A stretch of 64,000 nucleotides of DNA from Toxorhynchites rutilus septentrionalis (GCF_029784135.1 NC_073745.1:313174560-313238559), one strand, 5' to 3'; counted from the first letter of the stretch, positions 33,650 through 46,379 are shown. Notes: a model not told the origin generated them from the letters alone. Translations and numbers: made by a program.

Positions 33650-34450
33650 ATTAAGTCTTCAGCTTCCCGCAGAAGCCAGAAGATGCAGTCAATAAAGTGA
33701 ATGTGAACATAATCGTCACCCAAAGATGCCAAACACGCGTCAACCATCCGCTAATATTATGAGCGCAAATGATCACACAAACGATATCAAACCGGACTGA
33801 CGTGACCCAGATGTCCAGGTATTCACGTGATAACCAACCTCGCCCCAGCGATTTCGTTCGATCGACAATAAACAAACAGCACACATTCTCTTCAGTCGTC
33901 TTCATCCACTCGATCCAAACTTCCACCCACACTCACTCGCTTAGAGTGGCGTCACCGAAAGGCAACCTCAACTCCACCACCGACATCAGGCCCATATAAA
34001 GGCGGGCAAGTTCCGTTCCGTAGCAAACTCCAGCTCACCTTTCCCATCACCGAGCGAGCAAGCAATCGAGCGAACGGCTGGTAGATCTTGAAAGTTTCGT
34101 CGCGCTGCTGTGAAGGTGAACCAGAAATAATGCTACAAAACTGCATGCACACAAAATGGATACCCGTATAAGAAAAAAACAACGCACACCGAACCATTCA
34201 CCAAGTCCTCCTCCTTTCGGCAAACGGCCAGGCGGCAACCGTTGTGGTACTAAAGAGCAAAAGGTGCATATTTCATCTCGGCTCGTAAGTGGCTGAAAGT
34301 ACCGGGTCCGAAACTGCCGTCATCCAGCTCGTAACGAGCGAGCGAAAAAATAAGCTCGGACTAATTCACCTGTGGTGAAACGGGAGCTCTCTTACCAATC
34401 CAGATCCGATTTATCGGCTAATCCAGAGTTATTTGGTCAAATTTATTGCA
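33650..34450. other. Repeat-poor island with promoter-like features
   Basis: Mixed-composition DNA with several CGAGCGAGC-type clusters (about 34050-34080 and 34335), no transposon signature and no convincing coding frame. Frames at 33651-33932 (minus), 33952-34197 (minus) and 33769-33999 (plus) overlap and lack domains. Confidence 0.4.
33995..34115 (+). promoter_or_regulatory. Candidate TATA promoter and leader exon
   Basis: TATAAA at 33995-34000 sits in the sequence CCCATATAAAGGCGGG. A start site would be expected near 34025. About 85 bases later GTGAAG|GTGAAC (34114) has the form of a splice donor. No strong TCAGT initiator is present and no start codon frame follows, so at most it would be a non-coding first exon. 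Speculative. Confidence 0.25.
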
Positions 34451-34615
34451 AGCATTTAATAGATTCGAGAGTTTCTTCAGCTGTTCAAAGTGACTTAACT
34501 TTTTTTCTAATCTAGGAGTATAACTTCGGAATAATTAAACTTAGCTGGCTACATAAAACATCGCTAAGATGTTATATGACGAATTCTTTTTTATTACGGG
34601 AGAGAAGCTAGAATA

Positions 34616-35478
34616 GGTACCGATTTGTCTCATATTCCGAACAGTCCCAAATTCCGAACACTTCATTTTTAAATGTGAATTTACTAAATTTTTGTCTTAT
34701 ACATAATTGAATAATATAAACACAGACATTTATTGAGGTATAGACTTCACTTTGGCATTATTTACAGGTATCTATACAGCCTATAATTTATAATACTAAG
34801 CATTTGCAAAAAAAGTGACAGTCAAAACCAATGATAAAATGTTTGCGTTAGCAAATTCTGTAAAAACAAGCATCGTTAATTTTTCAGTTTTGTAGCTTTT
34901 TTTTGTGTTTGTTGTTTTCATGTTAAGTGCTAGAAATGGTAAAAATCTACAATAAATGGATGAAATAAAATGATATTTTATGCAGAAATCTTCATTCAAA
35001 TTAGTGTTCAGAATATGAACCAAGTTTCTACGCATGATTCAAATTGCGAACACTTCATTTTTAAATATGAATTTACTGAACTTTAATGTTATAAATAACT
35101 TAATATTCAAAACCCTGACATCATTTACATCATTTACAGGTAACGATACCGATATAGCGCCCTGGTCCCGAAACCATGTAAACTGTAAGAAACAAATACT
35201 TTCAATAATTACAATCGCAAAGTCCAGTAGTTCCAAAGTTAAGATTTTTCTAAACAAAATGCATTTTTGCTGTTCGGAATTTGAAACAGAAGTGATTGAA
35301 CATATTTTTACTTTTTCACCATGAATAAGTATTTGTAAATCAATTTTATTGTAGTCAAAAGAAAAAAGTCTCTATTTTATCCAAAAATCAAATTAATTTC
35401 GCGAAAGAGTACCATTTTGAGTAATGAGACGCTGTTTAATGAGCTTAAGTGTTCGGAATATGAGACAAAACGATACTG
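34616..35478. mobile_element. Mariner-type MITE (CAGTATCG ends)
   Basis: The left end contains CGATTTGTCTCATATTCCG and the right end is the reverse complement of CAGTATCGTTTTGTCTCATA, both continuing into TTCCGAACA. TA flanks both sides. The interior has a loose direct duplication (TTCCGAACACTTCATTTTTAA at 34652 and GCGAACACTTCATTTTTAAA at 35046) and an embedded piece resembling 31440-31470 (GCGCCCTTGGTCCCGA). No transposase. Confidence 0.65.
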
Positions 35479-36269
35479 TATATAAAGCAACGAAAAAAAA
35501 TACTACAACCCTTTTTAAATTTTGGCACAAGGTGTGACGATTAGTAGACTCCTTTATGAACATTTTTCTTTCACTGGAACTTACTCTTATTTAAATTTTA
35601 CTAAAATATCATAAACATATATATATATTGTTCCGACGCCTTTCATTGATATTCTAGGATAATACTCAGTATAAAGATCTATGTCACAAACGGAAGCTTG
35701 AAGTAGGACTACGATTGTTCGATTGTTTTTGAATTTAGTTCTTTTTTTAACTTATTTAATATACCAAATGGTGACCCTGAGATGTTTGTTACTTGGATTG
35801 GTATTGTTCAAACGAGTTGTAAGAGTGGGAAAAATACATATGTATTTCTAGCAAGACTCAAACGATAAAGATGCGCATTGAGCATGGAACGATCTCATGT
35901 TAACTTGGAGATCATTCTATTGAAACTTCTATCAACATTATGCACTTTAAACCAGCATTGGGAAGAATAGAATATAACTAACTTCCAAGATCATCTCCGC
36001 TCCATTGCTTTTGTCTCCTGATAAGGACCTACATAGATAGAGAAAAATTCGTATACGCATCAATTCGCTTCATAAAAAAAAATCACAAAGAAAAAACCAT
36101 ACCATGTAATTAAACGAATGAATTGTATGCAAAAATGTAACTTGATATGATGCGGAGAAATGAGAGCGTTAAATTGTTTAATTGTTCAACTTTTATCTCA
36201 ATTTGTTCTTAGCAAAATTGCTAGAAAAAATCCTTGTCTAAGCATATATCACAACAACAATACGATGTA
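35479..36269. other. No gene seen
   Basis: AT-rich sequence. GAAGTAGGACTACG at 35700-35713 resembles the terminal hairpin of the GACGTAG family but has no recognisable element attached. Confidence 0.4.
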
Positions 36270-36784
36270 CACTGGAGTCGCTGATTGTAGCATGCCAAAA
36301 AATTGGTTAATCGATTGCTAAAATATAGGTCGCATTTTAAACTAATAATTCACTTCTTTTTAGATTTATACACGGATTTACGCAAGTTAGCAACATCGCT
36401 ATTCAGCAGTCACACTATCGAAACATAAAGTTTACAGTGAGGAATTCAACATCAGCAGAATTCGGACTTCCAAATAAACATAACACCATTCCAGATAAAC
36501 AAAACATCAGGCGATTTGGGACGGAAGCGAGATGCTGACTTGACGGCATTGATCACCACGTCGGTTAGCGATAGGTTCTGATTCATAAATAAAGTTAGTT
36601 TAGTTTGAGCAGTAGAAACTTGTAGTTCATTTTTAAAAAGAACTCCGACTCGCGGATTATTTAACACGCAGTTTAAACAATCTTTTTTTTTTCAAAATTT
36701 ACACGGTTTTTTACAGGCGAATTTTTGAATTTACGCAGTTTTTTTACGCGCCACGCATCCCCTGCGTAAAGAGTGACTCCAGTG
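36270..36784. mobile_element. Second copy of the ACGCGG MITE family
   Basis: TA-flanked, starting CACTGGAGTCGCTGATTG and ending with the reverse complement of CACTGGAGTCACTCTTTAC. TGATTGTAGCATGCC, TAAACTAATAATTCACT and the ACACGGATTT strings match 1444-1894. About 250 bases in the middle (roughly 36383-36640) have no counterpart in the first copy and may be a captured or inserted segment. A 71-codon minus frame lies there without a recognised motif. Confidence 0.7.
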
Positions 36785-37244
36785 TACAATAATAGATATT
36801 TAAAATCTCTTAAACTTTTGTTAAATGTTTCAATTTCAATTTCGTAGAGTGGCCCCTCCTTATAGAAATCAAAGACGTCATCCGACGTCAAAATTAGCAT
36901 TTGGAAGGTGTTCATGTATGTCGACTCGCATTTTAGAGTTATATTTCAGGAAGTATGCATATGCTGTAGACCTGGGACCCCTAGTTCCATACTAATTTGT
37001 CAAATTTTCACTTGCGTTTGATATGGAATAAGAAATTGAAAATAAGGAAAAATAGACGCGTTAACGTTTGGCATATTTTCGAGTATATTTTTAAAATTTT
37101 TTTTTTTTATTTTACTGTGCATTTTCTATCCTAGGGGTAGAAAATGTATATCCATCGTCCGTATAATAATAGAACTAATTTTGTATTATATATGAAGATA
37201 CAAGCATTCAAACTAAGAATGTACTAAATATATATTTATTTATA
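36785..37244. other. No gene seen
   Basis: AT-rich sequence with a short CATCCGACGTCAAAATTAGC patch near 36878. No element boundaries recognised. Confidence 0.35.
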
Positions 37245-37800
37245 CAGCCATTTCATAACAAATCGATATAATAATTCTCAGATCTTCGTGAAAATTGGTA
37301 GTTTTATTCCTTATGCGTCGTGCACAAATTACTTAACGCGATAGGGGGGAGAGGGGGTTCGAGGTTGCGTTACTCTCTGTGTATTAGAGATAGGAAATTG
37401 CGTTACGTAGGGGGGGAAGGGGTCCAAAATCCGGATTTTTAGCGTTACGTAATTTGTGCATGACGCCTTATCTGAAAATATTAGACGCGTTTTTTTTTAT
37501 TTTTTTCATTAGTATACCTATTCTTATATATATTTTAGGGTGATCCAAAAAATCAACTTTTTTCTCTTTTTTCCAAAAATAACTTTTTTCAAAAATTCAT
37601 AACTTTTGAAATACTTGACCGATAAATGATTTTTTTTTCAAATTGTGTACTTTGACCAAACGTCCTCTTTATCCTGAAAGTGTACGTGGTTTATGGATGT
37701 ACCTTTTTCTTTCAAAAGCAGTTCTAGCAGTTCTATTATAATATAAATAATACACAGAAGATTCTCGTACCGATTCATTTAAGGATAATTGAATTTGATG
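37245..37800. repeat. Dispersed GGGTGGTCC repeat, MITE-split copy
   Basis: ACAGCCATTTCATAACAAAT, CAGATCTTCGTGAAAATTGG, TAGTTTTATTCCTTAT, then (after a MITE) TCTGAAAATATTAGACGCG, TTTTAGGGTGATCC, AAAAATCAACTTTTTTC and CATAACTTTTGAAATACTTG. It corresponds to 29130-29360 and 20641-20855 in the same order. The MITE at 37315-37466 interrupts the TTATxxTGAAAATATTAGAC junction. Confidence 0.7.
37315..37466. mobile_element. 152-bp MITE, GCGTCATGCACAAATTAC family
   Basis: Its terminal inverted repeats, GCGTCGTGCACAAATTACTT on the left and GCGTCATGCACAAATTACGT (reversed) on the right, continue to AACGC: 23 of 25 match. CTTAT flanks both ends (37310-37314 and 37467-37471). The interior is G-rich (GATAGGGGGGAGAGGG and TAGGGGGGGAAGGGGTCC). 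The uninterrupted relatives at 20641 and 29130 give the empty-site context. Confidence 0.85.
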
Positions 37801-38583
37801 TTTTTTTTTTAATGCTGGGTACAAAAAGTTTTTTTCTCCGTTTCCGAAAGATGCACAATTTAAATAATGTTCAATTGCAACATTCGATCATCACAATCAT
37901 GAAAGAGCTGATTCATCCTAAACGTGCGACTCTTGTGGCATTGCTTAGCCATATTTTCCATCTTCCACTTATGTCAATACCATTTCTGCTAAATCAAATT
38001 AGCGACAATTTATGAGTGTTCGATTCCCGTCACAAGTGTAATTTCGGTGACGAAATGCAACTTCTCGAACAGTGCAGTACTCGTTGCCAAAATGTCTAGT
38101 CAGCAATTCAAATTTTGCTCGCACCTTCTATATTTATTTCATTCAAAAAAAAGGTTAATTTTTAAATTTTTCAAATCTCAGTTCTGACTGAAAAACCTCA
38201 ATGTTAAAATAGAATTTTTTTTCGAAAAATTGAATATAGGAGGTTTGAATAGAATCCAAGGATTTATTTTGCCAATAGATTCTGATTTCATGGAATCGCA
38301 GTAGCTATACTTGATAATTTGTTTGAACGTTTGAACGAACGAATGCTTTTTTATCAGTGTTTCACTTGTTTATTTTTGTTCTTAGTAAACAACGGAGACT
38401 TTCGTCTCGGGGTCAATCATTTTTTTTAAACTGTTCCAAGCAGAAAATCCGCATATAGAATAAATTCAATATCAAAGCGACTTTTACTTCAAATTCTGGA
38501 GAACTCCAAGCGGTCTGAATAAATATTGTCTCTTGAAGACATTAGTTCATTTGTGACATTTTATTTCTATTATTTTTGGTATA
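37801..38583. other. No gene seen
   Basis: Unclassified AT-rich sequence. A 67-codon plus frame at 37812-38015 shows no motif. Confidence 0.4.
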
Positions 38584-39253
38584 CACAGTGCATTCAAAAA
38601 GTTCCGGGACTATTATTTAAAGCAAAAAAAAAGTGATACTCAAAAGATTAGATATTAGTTTTCTACATATAGGTCTTCTCTTTCCACACAAATTTTTGAA
38701 CGTTCGTAAAGGTGTCGGAAAGCGCGTTCAAACTGCTCAGTCGGTATGGAGTTCATAATACGCGTCACATTTCGTTGAATGTCTGGAACATCGTCAAAAC
38801 GGTCCCCTTTCATAGCGTTCTTTAGCTTGGGAAACAAGAAAAAGTCTGCCGGGGCGTGGCCGGAGAATAGGGGAGATGGGTGTTGACAGTCACCTTTCGT
38901 TTGGCAAGAAACTGCGCTACCAAAATCGCGGTGTGCGCGGGCGCATTGTCATGAAGCAAAAACTATTCTCCAGATCGGTACTGGTCGGGCCGCACGCGCC
39001 TTATCCGTGCCAATAATCGTTCCAGGACACTTTTGTAGAAGACCACATTCACTTTTTGCCCTGGAGGCACAAATTTGATGGCGGCTCTCTGCTCCATAAT
39101 TTAAATTGTGATGCGACTAAAAAACACTGCGTTACTCTTATCAGCCAAAACTAGCTACTGAATCGATATAGCGGTTCCTTGTAGAAACGGTAGCTGGCCA
39201 GAAGTTCACGCGTTGGAGCAGAACTTTTACCGGAACTTTTAGAATTCACTGTG
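38584..39253 (-). mobile_element. Internally deleted mariner
   Basis: TA-flanked (38582-38583, 39254-39255). Ends are CACAGTGCATTCAAAAAGTT and the reverse complement of CACAGTGAATTCTAAAAGTT, each followed by CCGG. Total length is 670 bp against about 1.3 kb for a full mariner. The missing half corresponds to the transposase region between its N-terminus and the second catalytic Asp. Confidence 0.85.
38655..39097 (-). pseudogene. Mariner transposase (DD34D), deletion derivative
   Basis: The frame starts MEQRAAIKF, the conserved mariner N-terminus, and jumps directly to VPPGQKVNVVFYKSVLERL, which normally lies more than 200 residues later. The helix-turn-helix and first Asp are therefore deleted while frame is kept. 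Then come a TAG after RSGE, FLLHDNAPAHTAILVAQFL (second Asp) and, after a one-base frameshift, APADFFLFPKLKNAMKGDRF (third Asp). It ends LYERSKICVEREDLYVEN. Thirty-four residues separate the last two Asp, the mariner signature. It cannot be active but keeps both ends, so it could be moved in trans. Confidence 0.85.
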
Positions 39254-39255
39254 TA

Positions 39256-40495
39256 CTATACAATAGATTAACCAAGATCTTTCAAACGACTACATTACAA
39301 ATCGAAGGTTTTCCGGTTACAAACCGTTTCAACAATTAGTTTCATGGATATGGTTTGAGTTACAACCAAAACTTCAAAGCTGAAATAAACAAATTGAGTT
39401 ATCAAAGTTCCGTTTTGGTGAAAGAACTTGCCTCCGATGTTATGGTGAAGACATTTGAAGATATTTTCTCGTACCACGTGAAAACTTTTGAGAAAATCAC
39501 CTGGCATCCCTGCGGCGCACAGCCGGTTTCTTACTTGCATATGTTTTGACTTTTGTACGGTTCGTCCCAAATTATATTGAAATAACCACCATGCTACGTT
39601 ACTCGATGCATTATTGTGAGTTCTAATATTCAATGAAAATTTTACAGCAAAAAATACCAATATGTCAATAATATTGCAAGTGATTTGTGCGATTATTGGT
39701 ATCAGGTTGTCTCGTTTCAATACACAGGGTTTAGCAGTAAGACATATGCTTTTCATATTGGTTTATAGCTTGCGTAATGAAACACGGTGTACCTGGAAAT
39801 TTCATATGCATTGCTCTCAAACGAGCAATTTCTACAACGATGCTTTGCCCAACTAGCCCCTTTATAACTATGTATAAAAGAATATTCATGAAAACGCAAT
39901 AAAAATCATTTTAAACGCGATCTCCATAAACATTTAAAGGTAATACATACAATAATCTATTGATTTATGTAAAAACCGAATTTTTTCATGATTTTTAACC
40001 ATTTTCAGAACAAATTTTATAATGCGCAAACAGTGAATGATTTTTGTAAAAATCGACACCATATTCGTAGTTTTTAACCTACTTAATAAAAGGTTTTTCC
40101 AACTTGATTATTTTATTGCATCAGCAATTCGCTATTTTTCATCCATAGATCGCTAATTTTTTGGACGCTCAGATTTCAAGATACCGTCATTGACCAACTA
40201 ATTATAATCAATTAATTGTACGTATTTGATGATTTGTAACCAATCGAATCGAAAAGAAACGTTTGAAATTGGAGCTCTGCTCGTGTGGATTTTTTTCCTT
40301 TCACATTCCAGTTGACACAGCCAACAACCTTTCTTAAGGCTAAGAGTTAGTTTAAAAACTTTGAAATTGTCTTTTAGGAAGCTACAAGATAGTTAGTTTA
40401 AATTTTCAAATGTTTGTGTTTGTGCGTGCCTATGTTTATATGCTTGGGTTTGTGTCGACGCTAATCGTTTTTTATATATGTTCACGGGTCAAGCC
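39256..40495. other. No gene recognised
   Basis: A 153-codon minus frame (39295-39756) overlaps 64-codon plus frames and shows no domain. The remainder is AT-rich, with a GTTTGTGTTTGTGCGTGCC stretch near 40413. Confidence 0.35.
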
Positions 40496-41440
40496 GTGTT
40501 GCCACACGTACAGATTTTTCTGAGAAGGTACAGTTCGGTTATTTTGGTTCACATTCTGTACGATAAAGATTACAGATTTTTGTACAAAAGAACAGATGGG
40601 TACGGTTTTTTGGAGTGATAAATTAATAACACGCGGAGTTGGTTTGGCGTGGCAGATGTTGGATTGCGACCCTCACATGGACCCGCAATGCTGCTACAAT
40701 GTTAAATTTCAGAAAAAAATCCCAATTTCAATTGAAAATAAAAATATATACGGTTCGATTTTCGGATGCTTCACTGAATGTGACTAATTTCTAGTCGAAT
40801 TTCTGACTATTTTTTATTCACACAATAAATACTTTTGGGAGCTGGGACCGACACTGATATTGTGAAAACGCTCTTGATGCGTGTTGAATAGAAAGCGCAG
40901 CAGGAAAAAATCGGGGCGTATTAAGAAGAAAAATCAGTTTTTTCGTGGAACTGATCAAGCAGATGAGAACAATATTCGATTTAAATGATCCGATGCTCAA
41001 GGCTGCTGTAATGTTGAATCCCAGAAACTATTCCAATTTAATAAGCATCAATTTTGTATAGGAAGCGTTTCCAGAGTTCTACGGTGAGGTTTTACAAGGT
41101 CTATAGAACTAATGCCTTAAGGAACTAACGGTCCACTCGCATTTCCTGTGCATCGATGCCTTGTTTCTAACGATCTCACAATGCCTCACTTCTCGGCATA
41201 TGTCAAGTGATATTTTTTCTGAATATAATCAGAGCAGAAATGAGCTTCGAAATCGGATCAAAAACGACACGATGAATGCAATTTTAGGATAAAAACATTG
41301 ATTGAACATCGTACATTTATATATGTAATATTTTGTAGAAAATAAATGAGTAGTTTCTTCATGCTAATAAAACTGATTTTTTTTCTGCAACGAATATTTT
41401 CGATGATACATGGTTTTTGGTACAGATTCTTGGAAGAAAA
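40496..41440 (+). mobile_element. hAT-type relic with GTTGCCACA end
   Basis: The left end GTTGCCACACGTACAGATTT resembles 50557 (GTTGCCACAAATACAG). TACAG motifs are repeated subterminally, and TGGTACAGATTCTTGG near 41400 may belong to the same family. The coding remnants, on the plus strand, are FVELIKQMRTIFDLNDPML followed by AAVMLNPRNY (40940-41035). The next (41164-41290) is LTISQCLTSRHMSS, IFSEYNQSRNELRNRIKNDT and MNAILG, which resembles the hAT C-terminal dimerisation domain (LTIPHSNASVER..). The N-terminal BED finger and catalytic core are missing. Confidence 0.6.
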
Positions 41441-41639
41441 ACTACCGATGAAAAAAATTGTTAACCCTTCCGGTAGAGATTAAGATGTGGCGACTTTGGG
41501 GCCAAGTGGTTAGGAATAAACACTTCAACGGAAGATTTTGAACTTCATTCCTGGACTCTCAGTTGACTAATATTCGTCGTATTTGCAAGTTTCTACTGAA
41601 AAGTTTATTCTTGAACACGTTTCCTTCTAAAAAACCTTG

Positions 41640-41722
41640 CACTCCAAACGTAACTCTCTCGCTTTCGAAACTTTGAACTTAAATCTCGGTACAGAAATGA
41701 AAGACGTAATCCTACGTCAATA
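41640..41722 (-). mobile_element. GACGTAG-family left-end fragment
   Basis: Read on the minus strand: TTGACGTAGGATTACGTCTT, TCATTTCTGTACCGAGA, then AAGTTTCGAAAGCGAGAGAG and TTACG. This matches the left 70 bases of the element at 23757 in order and spacing. Only the end is present. Confidence 0.65.
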
Positions 41723-42059
41723 ATATACGAAGAGATGAACAAGGGAATTGCCTGCAATCTTACTGTAACGTCCGCCAATGTGATTTAAATGTGGAGTTAG
41801 CTGTGGAGCATAAGGACTAGCAACAAATGAGTCCTCTAATGAGAAAAAAAGACGAAAATGATATTCGGACAACTTCATTTCACCTCTAAAAACAATGCTT
41901 CGAAATGGTGCAATGCGCCAGCTGTTTTGTATTCTCGAACGATTACTATACTTCTCGCACCAAGAACGGTAAAACATAAAATAAATCAATGGTAAAGTAA
42001 TGCTCAGATTTCGGTTATAAAGGAAAATGTATAAAAACAGAATTAGCATAAATCAGGTG

Positions 42060-43870
42060 CAGAAAATGAAAGGCCCATGTTCCCTGGGCGCACAGGAGTA
42101 CTCCGGTCCGGGAGTGTTCCAAAGTGCTGCACTGCACTAGTTGCATTATTGAAAACTCAGTGCCCGCCAGGTAGGTCCTCCAAAATCAGTAATCGCATCA
42201 TAGCTCGGGAGGGGGCAAATGGTCGCGAATCAGCAGCCCCAGAGATAGTTGTGTAAAAATATTATGGCACGTAGCTTTCACCTATTGCCACCACTTGCCA
42301 GGTGAACTCGCAAACATCGTTTTCGACCGGAGTTGGTAATGTTTGCCGCGTATTTTACCAACATCAACTATTCAATTTGATCTCGCAAAACTTCGAGCCC
42401 AACTCTCCTCGAGTTGAGGTGAGAAAAACAACAAGATTCAATTCGCAAAGTTTTGCCACCAATGCCCTCCAATCAGACGATGGTCTGGCCTGGGTGCGAG
42501 TGTGAGTATGGAAGCGTGTGTTTTCTGAGGAGAGTAGCCCGAGACTTACCGTAAATCAATGTTACACAAACTATAATTTAGTTAGTCTTACGACTTCTGT
42601 TCGGTTTGACGCCTCTGCGATGGCGTGTTGATGATGAGCCTGGCGATGGATGCTGAATGTGTTGCAACCAGGGGGGAAAACGATAAAGATAAAGTGGCGG
42701 GTTTTTATGGACCCCGGAAAGGTGAGCGCTGGCACTGTGGGAGAAGACAAAAATATCGTTTGAATCTTAATGAATTCCTGGGTTGGGGTAATTAATCGTT
42801 TTGAATTAACAATTCGCCAATGTCAAAATGACACTGGAGGAACCGGCAGACCTGTTTCCCCCCGTGTCGCTGTCGAATCAGGAAGTACTCTCCGGCACGA
42901 ACCCAAAATTCTGATTGTGCGAAACTGAGCGTGAATTGGCGCGCCCCTCACGTTCATCGCAATCGCCCACAAATTACGTTAAAGGTTCCGCAGGAGGTTG
43001 AGTCGGAAGGCACACAGAATAAACTGTTTCAGGGGAAAGGTGCAAAACCGTGCTTCGAGTTCGCTGAAAACTTATCGTTGGCGATTGCAGATTGGCCGAA
43101 GGGAAGTGGTCTAATTGGAATTTGGACTGGATGGCGAAGTTTCGCGATTAGATCGAATGGGGTGATACACTGGATATCAAGCTGGGTTCGATTTCAATAT
43201 GTAATCCATAAATTAAGTTTACTACCCGCACTGTTAACTAGGATCCATCTCATAATAATAAGATCAACTCATCACCGGCATCATCAGACAACCTCCCGTT
43301 GTTCTTCTAATAATAAGCTCTCCGCTGGAGCTGCTAATTAATAAACTTCTACACACAACCTTTCGAATTGCCCCGCAGTGGCCGGCCATGAAATTTACAC
43401 AACGCTGGACAGAATCATGTTCCGTGTGATTGTTTGCTCCCATGATAACCGATTATTGTTCGTTAAAACGTGCCCATTCAACAGTTTCGGAAACGTTCCC
43501 TTCAAGATCGGCCAACGGAGCCGTCCGCGGCGGTCATCGTGAACGCAAACTTTCCAAATTCAGTTCAATGAGTCACGGTTTCGGGTTGTTTTTTTTTCTC
43601 TCGCCAATTCGAACCGGTTTCGGTGGCTGCTGCAGTTGAATCTCCATCTAAAAATAAGCGCCGCGATTTCGTGCGGAGGCAACACACAGAGATTCAGATT
43701 CAGCTGAAAGGTTCGAGCAAAAGTCAAGTCGCTCAAGAACATCGGGGCTGTTGCTGCTGCAGCAGCAGAGCACATCATAGTCGAGCGAGTGGCTCGCGAT
43801 GAAGTCATTTGTGTGTTGTACGGTGGTGGTTTATAGCTTTAGAATGTCCTTTATGGACCGGGTATTTGAT
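42060..43870. other. Longest repeat-poor island
   Basis: About 1.8 kb of mixed, CpG-containing sequence with CTGCTGCAGCAGCAG at 43753 and no transposon signature. Frames (42302-42505, 42931-43341 and 43430-43639 plus; 43560-43808 minus) are mutually exclusive and domain-free. Its length and composition make it the best stretch here for conserved non-coding or exonic host sequence. No splice-defined exon could be identified by eye. Confidence 0.4.
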
Positions 43871-44404
43871 ACCCGTATATGAACTGCAATACTTCCTGGT
43901 TTCGGGGAAACCCTGAAACGGGGAATTGGGTTGAGAATATCTCAGCCGAGTGGTTAGGTTCGAAGAAACCATGATTTATGAATCTTAAGTGCCATAGAGT
44001 GAGTTCAACCTGAAGTAGTTAAAATTTACTTCTATCTCACTCGACTATAGTCCAGCTGGTTGAAATTTGGCAGAGGCTTTACTCAAATGTTTTGTTAAGT
44101 ATTCTAGTGTAGAGGCTCAAATTTCGGATGTTTTTTTAAGCTCCGAAAAAAAAAACAAAAAAAAACAAATACTTACCACCCATTATATTATTATTTGTTT
44201 ATCTATCTTTTAACAATGAAACAAAAATATTCATAATAAAATAGTTACAAGCTGATGAAAAAATTGTGCCATGGCGTGCACGATTGTAGCATTCTGGTTC
44301 TCTGAAACAAAAAAATTGTAAGGGGTTGTATCTAGGACACGACCGCATTTTTGACGTAGAACTACGGAATCATATTATTCAATTCGCTTGTGTATCACTT
44401 CGGA

Positions 44405-45392
<988 letters not shown>

Positions 45393-45497
45393 TTGTTTTA
45401 TAAAGCATCGAAATTTTTTAAATAACTTTTTAGTTATTTTATTATTTTTACCACTTCAGTGGTAAATCGACATGAAACTTGTGTTTTCGAAGAAAAA

Positions 45498-45590
45498 GTC
45501 ACAGGTGGGTTGTGTCCGAGACACGACCGCATAGTTGACGTATAATTCCGTTAGGCTATCTGTTGATTTTTGATATGTTTGAAGAATTAC
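45498..45590. repeat. GGTTGTGT-family end fragment
   Basis: GTGGGTTGTGTCCGAGACAC, GACCGCATAGTTGACGTATA and ATTCCG match the start of the repeats at 21159 and 44317, in the same orientation and only about 60 bases after the preceding copy. Confidence 0.65.
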
Positions 45591-46379
45591 ATCGTTAAAC
45601 TCTTTGATAATGATTTACTGGATAATGAAAAGGGCCGTTTTGTTTGGTTGTTGGGTATTGTTTGTTCACTCCACCAGTGTTTATCGAGTGATGATGACAG
45701 AAGGATGGTAAACAGTCGTTGGATGTTGCGTATCAGATAAAAGATACCGAAGTGGAACGAGATACGATTAAAACCGCCCTCTGTGATCCTAGACGAGATT
45801 CCTCCTGGGTTATGTATGGATGAAATAAAGAAAAAAACTCACCAATGTAATATAAGATAATTATCAATACCGAACACAATTATCAATTTTTCTCATCAGT
45901 AAAAACATGTTATTTTAATATAGAGGAAACATATTTGAAATGGAAAAGGTAAATTGCTTCTATAATTTTTACTTTCTGTGTTTCTACCCCATGCGGATTT
46001 TAATTGGACTAACAACAACTAATACTAAATGTAGAGTATATAGGGAATCACTTTTTCTAATATTTCTTCACTTTTCCCATTTTTCTCGTCGTATAAACTT
46101 TCCTTGGGTGAAAATGAACACAACAAAACAGGCAGCTTAAACCAAACGACCCGTTCTCGAGCGGGAGCACACCTTGGTTTTTATTTATGAAAATTGAAAT
46201 AAATCGTTTCATATTTCAAGTCATTTTTGACACAATTGCTACCATATACAATTTTACACTTACACTTGTACTAAAATTTCATATCAATGACCGTTCGTGT
46301 ATTGTGGAAGTAACCAACATTAAAGTTCCAAATTTAAACTTTATTTGCTAGAATAAACCGTATCACTCACCTTAATTGC
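45591..46379. other. No gene seen
   Basis: Unclassified. A 66-codon plus frame at 45940-46140 has no motif. Confidence 0.4.

Noticed and set aside
39295..39756. 153-codon minus-strand frame as a gene
   Set aside because: Overlaps opposite-strand frames, no recognisable motif, and lies in AT-rich sequence next to a mariner; no support beyond length.
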